From Desulfatirhabdium butyrativorans (GTDB lineage: Bacteria; Desulfobacterota; Desulfobacteria; Desulfobacterales; JAIFKL01), in contig DZCT01000119.1 of NCBI GenBank assembly GCA_022736535.1, forward strand, positions 1-12,101: a DNA stretch of 12,101 bases, in the 5' to 3' direction. The translations under genes were made by a program, and so were the position numbers. Shown here one piece after another: positions 1-6,967 of the stretch (its first letter is position 1; each line of letters opens with the position of its first letter). Under the pieces are notes generated by a model. The model saw only the letters and a program-made list of their open reading frames with translations, did not search any database and was not told the origin of the DNA.

Positions 1-76
1 TGCTTGGTAGAATTACTATTTTGTTTCTTGCTCCTGCGTTCTGCGTCTGTCTGAGATTTGACAACTTTCGTTTTTC

Positions 77-178
77 TCTCGTTCCCACGCTCCGCGTGGG
101 AATGCAGACAAGACGCTCTGCGTCCCCTCCTGACTTAAATGTCCGGCAGGCATTCCCACGCGGAGCGTGGGAACGAGA
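77..178. repeat. Inverted pair of hairpin repeats (family A) upstream of aroC
   Basis: Two 29-base arms at 77-105 and 150-178 are perfect inverted copies of each other. Each arm contains its own small hairpin, CCCACGC-(GGA)-GCGTGGG. A second short hairpin motif, GACGCAGAGCGTC on the reverse strand, lies at about 111-124 next to the left arm. The same two-hairpin unit recurs at 6163-6211. This is the repeat that is often mistranslated as SAFPRGAWERE in many bacterial genomes. The pair could form a cruciform or a long RNA hairpin about 45 bases ahead of the aroC start. I see no coding gene in 1-224. Confidence 0.9.
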
Positions 179-224
179 ATTTGAGGGCATAACCAACTAA
201 AAAAACAATAACAGGAAAGCAATC

Positions 225-1295
225 ATGTCGGGCAACACATTCGGAACACTATTCAGAATTACGACATGGGGAGAGTCTCACGGAAAAGGCGTGGGCGTTG
301 TGGTTGACGGGTGCCCGCCCCAAATTCCGCTTGATGAGACTATCATCCAGACCATGATGGATCGCAGAAGACCGGGCGGTTCTGTCGCGAGTACCAATCG
401 CAAAGAGCCGGACAAAGCCGTGATTCTTTCCGGCGTTTTCGAGGGCATGACTACCGGCACGCCTATTATGATAATGATTCACAACAAAGACGCGGATTCA
501 TCTGCTTACAAACCCTATGCAGACATCTTCCGCCCCGGACACGGCGACATTACTTATCAGGCAAAATACGGCATCCGGGACTGGCGAGGCGGCGGACGCT
601 CCTCCGCCCGTGAGACCGCTGGCAGAGTGGCAGGCGGCGCGGTCGCAAAAGCGATTCTCGACAGAGAGAAAATCAGCATTTGCGCTTATACCGTCGAACT
701 CGGCGGCGTCAGAGCGCAGAAACGGGATTTGTCTGTAATAGACAGCAATCCCTTTTACTGCCCGGACGCGGCGGCGGCATTGGAAATGGAACAGCGGGTT
801 TTGGAAGTAAAAGAGCAGGGCGATTCGGTGGGCGGCATTGTAGAAATTGCAGCAAAGGGCGTTCCGCGGGGATTGGGCGAGCCGGTGTTTGACAAATTAG
901 ATGCGGAATTGGCAAAGGCATTGATGAGCATCGGCGCGGTCAAAGGTGTTGAAATCGGCGCAGGCTTTGAAGCCGCGAGAAAATTGGGTTCTGAAAACAA
1001 CGACCCCATCACGCCGGAAGGATTTCTCTCGAATCACTCAGGAGGCATTCTTGCGGGCATCTCCAACGGAGACAATATTGTCATGCGCGTTGCCGTAAAG
1101 CCGATTCCTTCCATTGCGATTGAGCAGAAGACAATTGACCGCTTAGGAAGTCCTGCAAGTATTTCAATAAAAGGACGCCACGATATTTCAGCAATTCCAC
1201 GCATCAATGTCGTGTGCGAGGCGATGGTGAGCCTTGTGCTTGCGGATCATCTTCTACGAAATTTAAGTATCAACGTACCGGAATATTTCCGATAG
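225..1295 (+). CDS. aroC: Chorismate synthase
   Basis: This cytoplasmic enzyme catalyses the last shikimate-pathway step: loss of phosphate from 5-enolpyruvylshikimate-3-phosphate to give chorismate, using reduced FMN as cofactor. The 356-residue length is normal for the family. The N-terminal signature GESHG is at residues 16-20, with the expected active-site His19. The second conserved histidine is His106 in RPGHGD. The arginine- and glycine-rich stretch RGGGRSSARETAGRVAGG (about 121-138) and SNHSGGILAGISNGD (269-283) are FMN/substrate-site motifs, and GRHD near 317-320 precedes the C-terminal signature. The ATG at 225 has an AGGA about ten bases upstream. There is no fused flavin reductase, so an external supply of reduced flavin is assumed. 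It lies 117 bp ahead of the aminotransferase, on the same strand, separated by repeats, so co-transcription is likely but not shown. Confidence 0.97.
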   Translation: MSGNTFGTLFRITTWGESHGKGVGVVVDGCPPQIPLDETIIQTMMDRRRPGGSVASTNRKEPDKAVILSGVFEGMTTGTPIMIMIHNKDADSSAYKPYADIFRPGHGDITYQAKYGIRDWRGGGRSSARETAGRVAGGAVAKAILDREKISICAYTVELGGVRAQKRDLSVIDSNPFYCPDAAAALEMEQRVLEVKEQGDSVGGIVEIAAKGVPRGLGEPVFDKLDAELAKALMSIGAVKGVEIGAGFEAARKLGSENNDPITPEGFLSNHSGGILAGISNGDNIVMRVAVKPIPSIAIEQKTIDRLGSPASISIKGRHDISAIPRINVVCEAMVSLVLADHLLRNLSINVPEYFR

Positions 1296-1299
1296 AAGC

Positions 1300-1404
1300 T
1301 CCGTAGGAGCGGCATCATTGTAGCAACTGCATAAGACATGCCGCCCCTACAGGGTTAAAAATATGTAAACGATTTACTACAAATATGACGCCCCTACGGG
1401 GCTT
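1300..1404. repeat. Three related hairpin-repeat units (family B) between aroC and the aminotransferase gene
   Basis: An imperfect inverted repeat joins 1300-1315 (CCGTAGGAGCGGCAT) with 1338-1353 (ATGCCGCCCCTACAGG). A third related unit at 1385-1404 contains the 13-base palindrome GCCCCTACGGGGC (1390-1402). The shared core is GTAGGRGCGNCAT. The last palindrome ends only ten bases before the aminotransferase start and is followed by TTGTTT, so it could act as a weak terminator or fold over the translation start. Which of these, if either, is inference. Confidence 0.8.
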
Positions 1405-1412
1405 GTTTAAAA

Positions 1413-2543
1413 ATGAAACTATCAAATAAAATTCAATCAGTTGAAGCATCAGGCACGGTTAAATTCACCCCCCTGATTCAGAAGTTAAGAGAAGAAGGCA
1501 GGGAAATCATCAGCTTCGCGATAGGCGAGCCGGAGTATGATACGCCTGCGCCGGTAGTTGAGGCGACAAAACATGCCCTTGATGCTCAGAAAACCAAATA
1601 TGGTCCCGTGTCGGGCATTCCTGAACTGCGAGCAGAACTGGCAAAGCAGTTCGACGGATATGATGCGGATAACATTATCATATCCAACGGCTCAAAGCAT
1701 TCGCTCTATTCTCTGTTTCAGGTTTTATGCGACCCCGGCGATGAAGTCATCATTCCCAATCCTTGCTGGACCAGTTTTCCGCAGCAAGTCAAACTTGCCG
1801 GAGGCGTTCCGGTATTGGTTGACACGATAAACGCTCAATTGGACTGTGAGGGAATTGAAAAAGCAATTAGCCCGAAAACAAAGGCAATTCTGCTGAACAG
1901 CCCGAACAATCCCACCGGCGCGGTATATCCGAAAAAAGACATGGAGCAAATTGCCAGGATTGCCTCAAAAAATGACTTATATGTTGTCTCAGATGAGGCT
2001 TACCATATTTTCATCTATGACAATATTGATTACAAAAGTTTTTTTGCATTTGAGGAAGTGCGGGACAGAGCTATCATTACGAAAAGCTTCTCCAAAACCT
2101 ACAGCATGACGGGCTTCAGAATCGGATATATAGCGGCTTCCAAAGCAATCGTCAACGCGGTTGCAAAATGTCAGGGACATACGACGGGAAATGTATGCAG
2201 TTTTGCACAGTACGGGGCATTGGCTGCGCTTTCTCTTGATAAGCGCATTCTTTCACAGTGGCGGGCGGAATTGGAGAAAAAAAGAGAAATTGCTTACGGT
2301 TGTGTCTCCAAATTCTTTGACTGCATCAAACCGCAGGGCGCGTTCTATCTCTTTCCGAATGTCTCAAGATATTTGAAAAACGGAAAAACTTCGGAAGATT
2401 TTGCCGCCGATCTTCTTGAAAAAGCAGGCGTTGCGGTTGTGCCGGGCGAGGCATTCGGAATGCCCGGCCATATCAGAATTTCTTATGCAGTTCGTGAAGA
2501 CATTCTGAAAAAAGGCTTGGAGAAAATGACAGAGGTTTTATGA
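1413..2543 (+). CDS. Class I/II PLP-dependent aminotransferase (aspartate, aromatic or prephenate aminotransferase)
   Basis: A 376-residue fold-type I aminotransferase, similar along its full length to the Thermus-type (1-beta) aspartate aminotransferases. Visible motifs are GEPEYDTP (38-45), KYGPVSGIPELR (62-73), NSPNNPTG (162-169), SDEAY (193-197; Asp194 and Tyr197 contact PLP), SFSKTYSMTGFRIGY (225-239) with the Schiff-base lysine Lys228, and HIRISYA with Arg355 for the substrate carboxylate. Its stop overlaps the tyrA-like start (ATGA, 2540-2543), so it most likely supplies the transamination step of Tyr/Phe synthesis, acting either on prephenate (giving arogenate) or on the final keto acids. 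By ungapped alignment from memory, the position of Thermus Lys12, reported to matter for prephenate, is Glu11 here. That leaves the substrate open. No clear Shine-Dalgarno precedes the ATG; only the repeat-derived GGGGC lies there. Confidence 0.93.
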   Translation: MKLSNKIQSVEASGTVKFTPLIQKLREEGREIISFAIGEPEYDTPAPVVEATKHALDAQKTKYGPVSGIPELRAELAKQFDGYDADNIIISNGSKHSLYSLFQVLCDPGDEVIIPNPCWTSFPQQVKLAGGVPVLVDTINAQLDCEGIEKAISPKTKAILLNSPNNPTGAVYPKKDMEQIARIASKNDLYVVSDEAYHIFIYDNIDYKSFFAFEEVRDRAIITKSFSKTYSMTGFRIGYIAASKAIVNAVAKCQGHTTGNVCSFAQYGALAALSLDKRILSQWRAELEKKREIAYGCVSKFFDCIKPQGAFYLFPNVSRYLKNGKTSEDFAADLLEKAGVAVVPGEAFGMPGHIRISYAVREDILKKGLEKMTEVL

Positions 2544-3298
2544 GTGAAACGAGTAAAAGAAAAAAAGATATAAAAATCGGTATCATCGGTTTCGGACGAT
2601 TCGGGAAACTGACCGCAAGGTATCTTTCCAAAGACATGGATGTCTTTGTTCATACCCGAAGCGACAAAAGTTCAGAAATTTGTGAGATCGGCGCACATCC
2701 GGCAAATCTTGAAGAAGCCTGCAAACAGGATATTGTGATTCCCACAGTGCCGATTTCCACGCTGGAAGATATGCTGAAAAAAATTGCCTTGCTTATAAAA
2801 AAAGATGCGCTGGTGATTGATGTCTGCTCGGTAAAGGAATATCCCATAAAATGGATGAAAGAACTTTTGCCGCAAACGGTTTCTATTTTGGCAACTCATC
2901 CCATGTTCGGACCCGACAGCGCGGCGGATTCTCTTAAAGAGAGAAAAATTGTCTTATGCAAAGTGAGAATTGAGGAAAATTTTTATAATAAAATTAAATC
3001 CTATCTGTCTTCAAAAAGGCTGACAGTCATTGAAACTACTCCGGAGGATCACGACAGGCAGATTGCGGTCAGCCTTTCTCTCACACATTTTATCGGGAGA
3101 ACTTTGTCTCAATACGGCGCGTCCGAATTGCTCATTGACACCGAAGGCTACAAAAGATTGCTGCATATTCTCGGCGTTGTCGAACATGACACATGGCAGC
3201 TTTTTGAAGACATGAACCGATACAACCGCTATGCAAAACCGGAGCGGACTGCTTTTATGGCGGCAATGAAAACGGTCAATGAGAGGTTGAAGGAATGA
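2540..3298 (+). CDS. tyrA: Prephenate/arogenate dehydrogenase (TyrA family)
   Basis: A 252-residue oxidoreductase that oxidatively decarboxylates prephenate or arogenate on the way to tyrosine. The N-terminal Rossmann motif is GFGRFG (17-22). The second strand ends in HTRSDK (38-43) rather than an acidic residue, which suggests NADP rather than NAD. DVCSVKEYP (94-102) and THPMFGPDS (119-127) are hallmark TyrA motifs, and His183 in SLTHFIGR fits the conserved helical-domain histidine. There is no chorismate mutase domain and no ACT domain, so this is a minimal TyrA. SVKEYP, HPMFGPDS and the NADP-type loop recall plant and cyanobacterial arogenate dehydrogenases, but prephenate cannot be ruled out. 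It overlaps both neighbours by 4 bp (2540-2543 and 3295-3298). An AGAGG sits just ahead of its ATG. Confidence 0.9.
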   Translation: MSETSKRKKDIKIGIIGFGRFGKLTARYLSKDMDVFVHTRSDKSSEICEIGAHPANLEEACKQDIVIPTVPISTLEDMLKKIALLIKKDALVIDVCSVKEYPIKWMKELLPQTVSILATHPMFGPDSAADSLKERKIVLCKVRIEENFYNKIKSYLSSKRLTVIETTPEDHDRQIAVSLSLTHFIGRTLSQYGASELLIDTEGYKRLLHILGVVEHDTWQLFEDMNRYNRYAKPERTAFMAAMKTVNERLKE

Positions 3299-4119
3299 AA
3301 ATTGCTTTTCAGGGAATAAAAGGCGCGTACAGCGAACTGGCTTTATACAAACATTTCGGAAGAGACGCTGAATCTTTCGGCGTTGACACCTTTGATGAGA
3401 TATTTGAAGGCGTAACCGGCGGCAGATTTGACTTCGGCGTTGTGCCGGTGGAAAACACCATTGCCGGAACGGTTGTCGAGAATTATGACTTGCTGCTTTT
3501 CAGCGATATTTTTGTCGTGGCAGAAGTGTTTTTGCCGATTCGCCATACGCTGCTTGGGAAAAAAGGCGCGGGTCTTGAAGATATAAAAGAAGCCTGTTCG
3601 CATCCCCACGCGTTGCGGCAATGCAAGGAATTTCTCAAGAGACATGAGATAAAATCCACGCCGGTTTATGACACAGCCGGCGCTGCGGAAATTGTCTCCC
3701 GCCAAGGCAGAAAAGACCTTGCGGCAATTGCCTCCGAGCTTTGTGCTGAGATATACGGAATGGATATTCTGAGTAAAGACATTCAGACAAATAAAAGTAA
3801 TACAACCCGCTTTTTCATAATCGTCAGACCGGTGAATATTCCCGAAAATATGACTTATAAAAAAACAACAATCGCTTTTAAAACAAGGCATTATCCGGGG
3901 TCATTAGTGGACTGTCTCAAGATTTTTCAGGCGCATCATCTGAATCTCACCAAGCTTGAGTCAAGACCCATACCGGAAAACCCTTGGGAATACGTGTTTT
4001 ATACTGATTTTGAGGGCGGCATTGATGCTGAAGTCGTAAAACACGCATTGAAAGAACTTGAAGACAGTGCGTTGTTTGTAAAGGTTTTGGGTAGTTATTC
4101 TATTGCGAAAGGGCAGTAG
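3295..4119 (+). CDS. pheA: Prephenate (or arogenate) dehydratase with ACT domain
   Basis: A 274-residue cytoplasmic enzyme that dehydrates and decarboxylates prephenate to phenylpyruvate, or arogenate to phenylalanine. The catalytic domain spans about 1-180: GIKGAYSE (7-14), VPVENTIAGTV (50-60), SHPHALRQC (102-110), DTAGAAE (126-132), and NTTRF (169-173) carrying the catalytic Thr-Arg-Phe. The C-terminal ACT domain spans about 190-274, with PGSLVDCLKIF (201-211) and the ESRP motif (222-225) that binds phenylalanine in this family, so feedback inhibition by Phe is expected. No chorismate mutase domain is fused, so that activity must be encoded elsewhere. The start overlaps the tyrA stop and has AAGGA directly upstream. 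It is the last gene of the aromatic block. Confidence 0.95.
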   Translation: MKIAFQGIKGAYSELALYKHFGRDAESFGVDTFDEIFEGVTGGRFDFGVVPVENTIAGTVVENYDLLLFSDIFVVAEVFLPIRHTLLGKKGAGLEDIKEACSHPHALRQCKEFLKRHEIKSTPVYDTAGAAEIVSRQGRKDLAAIASELCAEIYGMDILSKDIQTNKSNTTRFFIIVRPVNIPENMTYKKTTIAFKTRHYPGSLVDCLKIFQAHHLNLTKLESRPIPENPWEYVFYTDFEGGIDAEVVKHALKELEDSALFVKVLGSYSIAKGQ

Positions 4120-4411
4120 TCATTCTGAGCGGAAAATGTGACCCTGAGCGAAGCGAAGAATCTCATTCCGAGTTGGGTAGTGGTGTAGAAGAGGTGATGA
4201 ACCATCTCACTGTCATTCTGAGCGCAGCGAAGAATCTCTTATTATAACAGTGTATTACAGAAACAGAGATTCTTCACTTCCTTCAGAATGACACCCCGAA
4301 ATCACCTATTCTACACCGCTACCCCGAATTGTTATGTCATTCCGAACGCAGTGAGGAATCTTCACATTCTTCGCTTCGCTCAGAATGACAAGTCGCTCAC
4401 TCAGAATGACG
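4120..4411. repeat. Repeat-filled gap with a 160-bp terminal-inverted-repeat element (family C)
   Basis: The stretch between pheA and the CFI-box gene is almost wholly repeats. Outer arms of about 28 bases at 4171-4198 and 4301-4330 are inverted copies that share GGTGTAGAA and AGGTGAT. Inside them, GTCATTCTGAGCGCAGCGAA (from 4212) pairs with its inverted copy ending in CAGAATGAC (4264-4292). Further partial copies of the CATTCTGAGC...GAAGAATCT motif flank the element at 4121-4166 and 4336-4411. No transposase is present, so this resembles a MITE or REP-type element. The long hairpin may also end transcription of the aromatic block. Confidence 0.85.
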
Positions 4412-4451
4412 GGGGAAAGAGGAATTCAACTGCATAACCGTAACTTTACAA

Positions 4452-6227
4452 ATGAACCTTGTTTTAAATAATCCTTTTCGCATCTTAGCTTTGCCGATAA
4501 CTGCTTCCGAGCGGGAGATTGCCAAGCGCATATCCGACCTGAATATCTTTGCCGAGATGGGAAAATCCAAGTCCTATGATACAGATTTTCTTTTTCTTTC
4601 CACGCTTGAGAGAAAGCCGGAATCTGTAAAAGAAGCTTCTGCACGCATCGAACAGCCCGAAGGTAAGTTATTCTACTCCTTATTCTGGTTCTGGAAACAC
4701 AGCGTCATAGACGAACTGTCCTTTAATCTGCTGAAAAACGGAGAACTCGGAAAAGCCATATCTTTATGGAGCAAATATATTTCCGGCAAAGACATATCTG
4801 AAGAAAATTACTCGGCGATTAAAAATCTCAGCGTATTATATTTGGGATTGGCGGGCGGTAATTTATTTCTGCATTCGGGACAGGATTTTTTTCTGAAAGG
4901 TATCACATTGGCAGGCATTTTTTTCGGCAGTCATTTGTTTGAAAACTATTGCCGAATTGTCTCAGGCATCAATTACACAGCAGATAAGGAGAAAATCGGA
5001 AGCGCTTTTGCAGATGAAATTATCTCTTTTGCCGAAAAGTATTTGGATAAACCCGACAGTATCGGCATAAGAGAAATATTGAAAAGTTTCAGATCTTTTC
5101 CTCATCAGATTTTTCCCTATATCTCAGGAAAGTTTGTAAATGAACCGAGCCGGCGCATCGAAACTGAAATTGAAAAAGCGAGGAAAACAAGAACAGACAG
5201 TCCGTATAATGCCTGTCAGCAAGGCGAAGAACTTTATCAGGATACTTTGAAGGACTTGGCTTATCTGAAAGATATTTTGCCGGAATCCGATCTTCAGTAT
5301 CAGATGGTTGCGGACAAATTGGCAAATGAGATACTTCAGTGCGCCATTGATTACTTCAATGCGGTGGCAAAACACGCTGTAAATCAGGCATCGGGCGAAA
5401 AATCACTGAGACTTGCAAAGACTGCCTTGACCGCCGCTGTCGGAGAAAGAGTCAGAAGCAGAATTGAAGAAAATATTTTTGTCATGGAGACATGGATAAA
5501 ATCTGCGCCCCAGAGACAACGCCATCGGGAAATTCAATTGCTCATTGATGACATCATGGAGCGGGTAAACGGCTGTGAGCAGGACGCGCAGCGAAATGAC
5601 TTACAAAAAGCTCAGTATCTGTTAGACAATATTCTTCATAAACTGTTAATCATCAAAGCATCAGCAGGAGAAGGCAACCCTGTTTATCTGAATGTCAGCA
5701 GCGTAGCGGCAGACAAAGTTTCGGAATTGTGCATGAGACATGCAGCTCAAACTGAAGAATACGCAGGCGCAATCAACATGATGCAGAATATCGCCATGTT
5801 GGATATGTTACCGGAAATAAGAGAAAAACATGGTAAAATCAATGCCCACTTACAGGCGAAAAGAGAAAATGAAGTCATTCAGACTGTCAAGCCTTCATCA
5901 TCTGAGCCTTCTGAAAAAAAAGGCAGGTGCTATATTGCCACGATGGTTTACGGAGACTATGATTCGCCGGAAGTGCTGTGTTTAAGAAACTTCAGAGATC
6001 AGGTTTTGATCCGCTCCGGTTTCGGGAGATTATTTATCAGGTTTTATTACAGATATTCGCCGATCTTTGCAGCAAAATTCAGACGCGTCGAATCGGTGAA
6101 AAAGTTCATCAGGTTCTTCCTGAATCTGCTGTTCCGTATTCGGTTAATCAAGCCTCTGCACAGGACGCAGAGCGTCCGGTCTGCATTCCCACGCAGAGCG
6201 TGGGAACGAGATAATGAAGTAAAATGA
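4452..6227 (+). CDS. CFI-box C-terminal domain protein with J-like N-terminus; putative Hsp70 partner
   Basis: A 591-residue, mostly helical soluble protein. Residues 6-82 (NPFRILALPITASEREI through LFYSLFWFW) resemble the J-like modules found beside bacterial Hsp70 genes: a 'leading to alpha-helix' pattern with no HPD tripeptide, the motif that stimulates Hsp70 ATPase in true DnaJ. The middle, about 90-470, is helical with possible TPR-like repeats (weak). A polar linker at 472-491 leads to a CFI-box at about 492-540 that starts CYIATMVYGDYDSPEV and continues FRDQVL...YYRYSP; its function is unknown. The last 20 or so residues are encoded by a family A hairpin repeat and are probably not ancestral. 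The stop overlaps the next start (ATGA, 6224-6227). No good Shine-Dalgarno precedes the ATG; the repeat gap ends about 40 bases upstream. A chaperone role is inferred from the neighbours. Confidence 0.85.
   Translation: MNLVLNNPFRILALPITASEREIAKRISDLNIFAEMGKSKSYDTDFLFLSTLERKPESVKEASARIEQPEGKLFYSLFWFWKHSVIDELSFNLLKNGELGKAISLWSKYISGKDISEENYSAIKNLSVLYLGLAGGNLFLHSGQDFFLKGITLAGIFFGSHLFENYCRIVSGINYTADKEKIGSAFADEIISFAEKYLDKPDSIGIREILKSFRSFPHQIFPYISGKFVNEPSRRIETEIEKARKTRTDSPYNACQQGEELYQDTLKDLAYLKDILPESDLQYQMVADKLANEILQCAIDYFNAVAKHAVNQASGEKSLRLAKTALTAAVGERVRSRIEENIFVMETWIKSAPQRQRHREIQLLIDDIMERVNGCEQDAQRNDLQKAQYLLDNILHKLLIIKASAGEGNPVYLNVSSVAADKVSELCMRHAAQTEEYAGAINMMQNIAMLDMLPEIREKHGKINAHLQAKRENEVIQTVKPSSSEPSEKKGRCYIATMVYGDYDSPEVLCLRNFRDQVLIRSGFGRLFIRFYYRYSPIFAAKFRRVESVKKFIRFFLNLLFRIRLIKPLHRTQSVRSAFPRRAWERDNEVK
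6163..6211 (+). repeat. Hairpin repeat (family A) inside the end of the CFI-box gene
   Basis: This unit has GGACGC-AGA-GCGTCC followed by CCCACGC-(AGA)-GCGTGGG and AACGAGA, matching the reverse complement of about 77-125 near the left edge with few differences. It is read in frame as ...RTQSVRSAFPRRAWER and supplies about the last 20 codons of the CFI-box protein. It ends 12 bases before the start of the GrpE-like gene, so its hairpin RNA would sit across the coupled stop/start junction. Confidence 0.88.
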
Positions 6228-6967
6228 AAACATATATCATCATCTGTCTCTTGGCATTGGCTGTGCTTATTCTGATTGCCGACCGAATATCACTGCAAGA
6301 GGAAATTCGCAGACTCGGCAATGTAACGGCTTTTCTCGAAGTTTCAAATGCTGATTTTAAAAAAACTGTCTCAGAGCAAAATCGGAAAATCGAGATAATT
6401 CAAAATATGTTGGCTGAAAAAGAGATAAGCAGATCATCTGAACCGGCGTATTGGCTCATTGCTTTTCTTGCCGTCATATTGCTGCTGGCGATGCTCTTTT
6501 TGCTCATGAGACAAAAATTGTCTCTGACGACAGAACGATTGGACAGAGAGATGCGAGACATCAGGCAATTCCTGAATAATAATGACGATGAGAGTAAACC
6601 CGATCACTCAATGCCGCTCAGAATCGGACAGGAAATTCACCGAATGCGAAAGCGGATCGCCGCCATGCCCAAAGAGACAAAAGACATCCGTGCATTGGAA
6701 AATTCACTGAAAAGATTGGAAGAATCTTTTAATGAAAGCGGATATGAGATTATCAATCTGCTCGGACAGCCTTTTACTGAAGGACTGACGGTTCATGCTA
6801 TATTTGCGCCTTCAGAAACATGCCGTCCGGGTGAGAAAATCATCAGCAAAGTAATTCAGCCGCAGATTAACTACAAAGGAGGTTTGCTTCAAGCCGCTGA
6901 AGTAGAAGTCAGTTATTTTGAATCTGCCAACCCCCTTTTCGGAGAAAAAAATGCGAACAAAAATTGA
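6224..6967 (+). CDS. Membrane-anchored GrpE-like protein, putative Hsp70 nucleotide exchange factor
   Basis: A 247-residue protein not closely related to housekeeping GrpE but with a similar end. Hydrophobic helices lie at about 4-19 and 77-95, separated by a charged, coiled-coil-like stretch (about 22-70); a second polar helical region covers 100-168. Residues 173-230 align with the GrpE beta domain: GYEII at the start, then P..., H-A-I near 191-193, PG at 202-203, IQ at 211-212, and AAEVEV at 224-229, spaced as in E. coli GrpE. With two helices, both termini should face the same side, placing the exchange-factor domain in the cytoplasm beside the inner membrane. It lies between a J-like gene and an Hsp70 gene and overlaps both (4 bp and 17 bp), which supports a co-chaperone role. 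This is inferred by similarity; exchange activity is untested. Confidence 0.78.
   Translation: MKTYIIICLLALAVLILIADRISLQEEIRRLGNVTAFLEVSNADFKKTVSEQNRKIEIIQNMLAEKEISRSSEPAYWLIAFLAVILLLAMLFLLMRQKLSLTTERLDREMRDIRQFLNNNDDESKPDHSMPLRIGQEIHRMRKRIAAMPKETKDIRALENSLKRLEESFNESGYEIINLLGQPFTEGLTVHAIFAPSETCRPGEKIISKVIQPQINYKGGLLQAAEVEVSYFESANPLFGEKNANKN
6941..6950 (+). promoter_or_regulatory. Ribosome binding site that fixes the Hsp70 start
   Basis: GGAG at 6941-6944 lies six bases before the ATG at 6951. A longer reading from TTG at 6918 adds 11 residues (NLPTPFSEKK after the initiator) that have no Hsp70 likeness, while the ATG puts KIDYGIDLGTTNS at the protein start, as in DnaK. Confidence 0.8.

Noticed and set aside
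58..63. TTGACA as a -35 box for aroC
   Set aside because: No -10-like hexamer lies 15-19 bases downstream; that stretch is the GC-rich repeat arm.
16..222. 68-residue minus-strand open frame upstream of aroC
   Set aside because: It is made mostly of the translated family A hairpin repeat (SAFPRGAWERE type), with no independent coding evidence or convincing ribosome binding site.
3343..3891. 182-residue open frame antisense to pheA
   Set aside because: It lies fully inside pheA, whose motifs and length are clear; the antisense translation shows no domain features.
6918..6950. TTG start that lengthens the Hsp70 by 11 residues
   Set aside because: The ATG at 6951 has a well-spaced GGAG and places the ATPase motif at the usual distance from the N-terminus.
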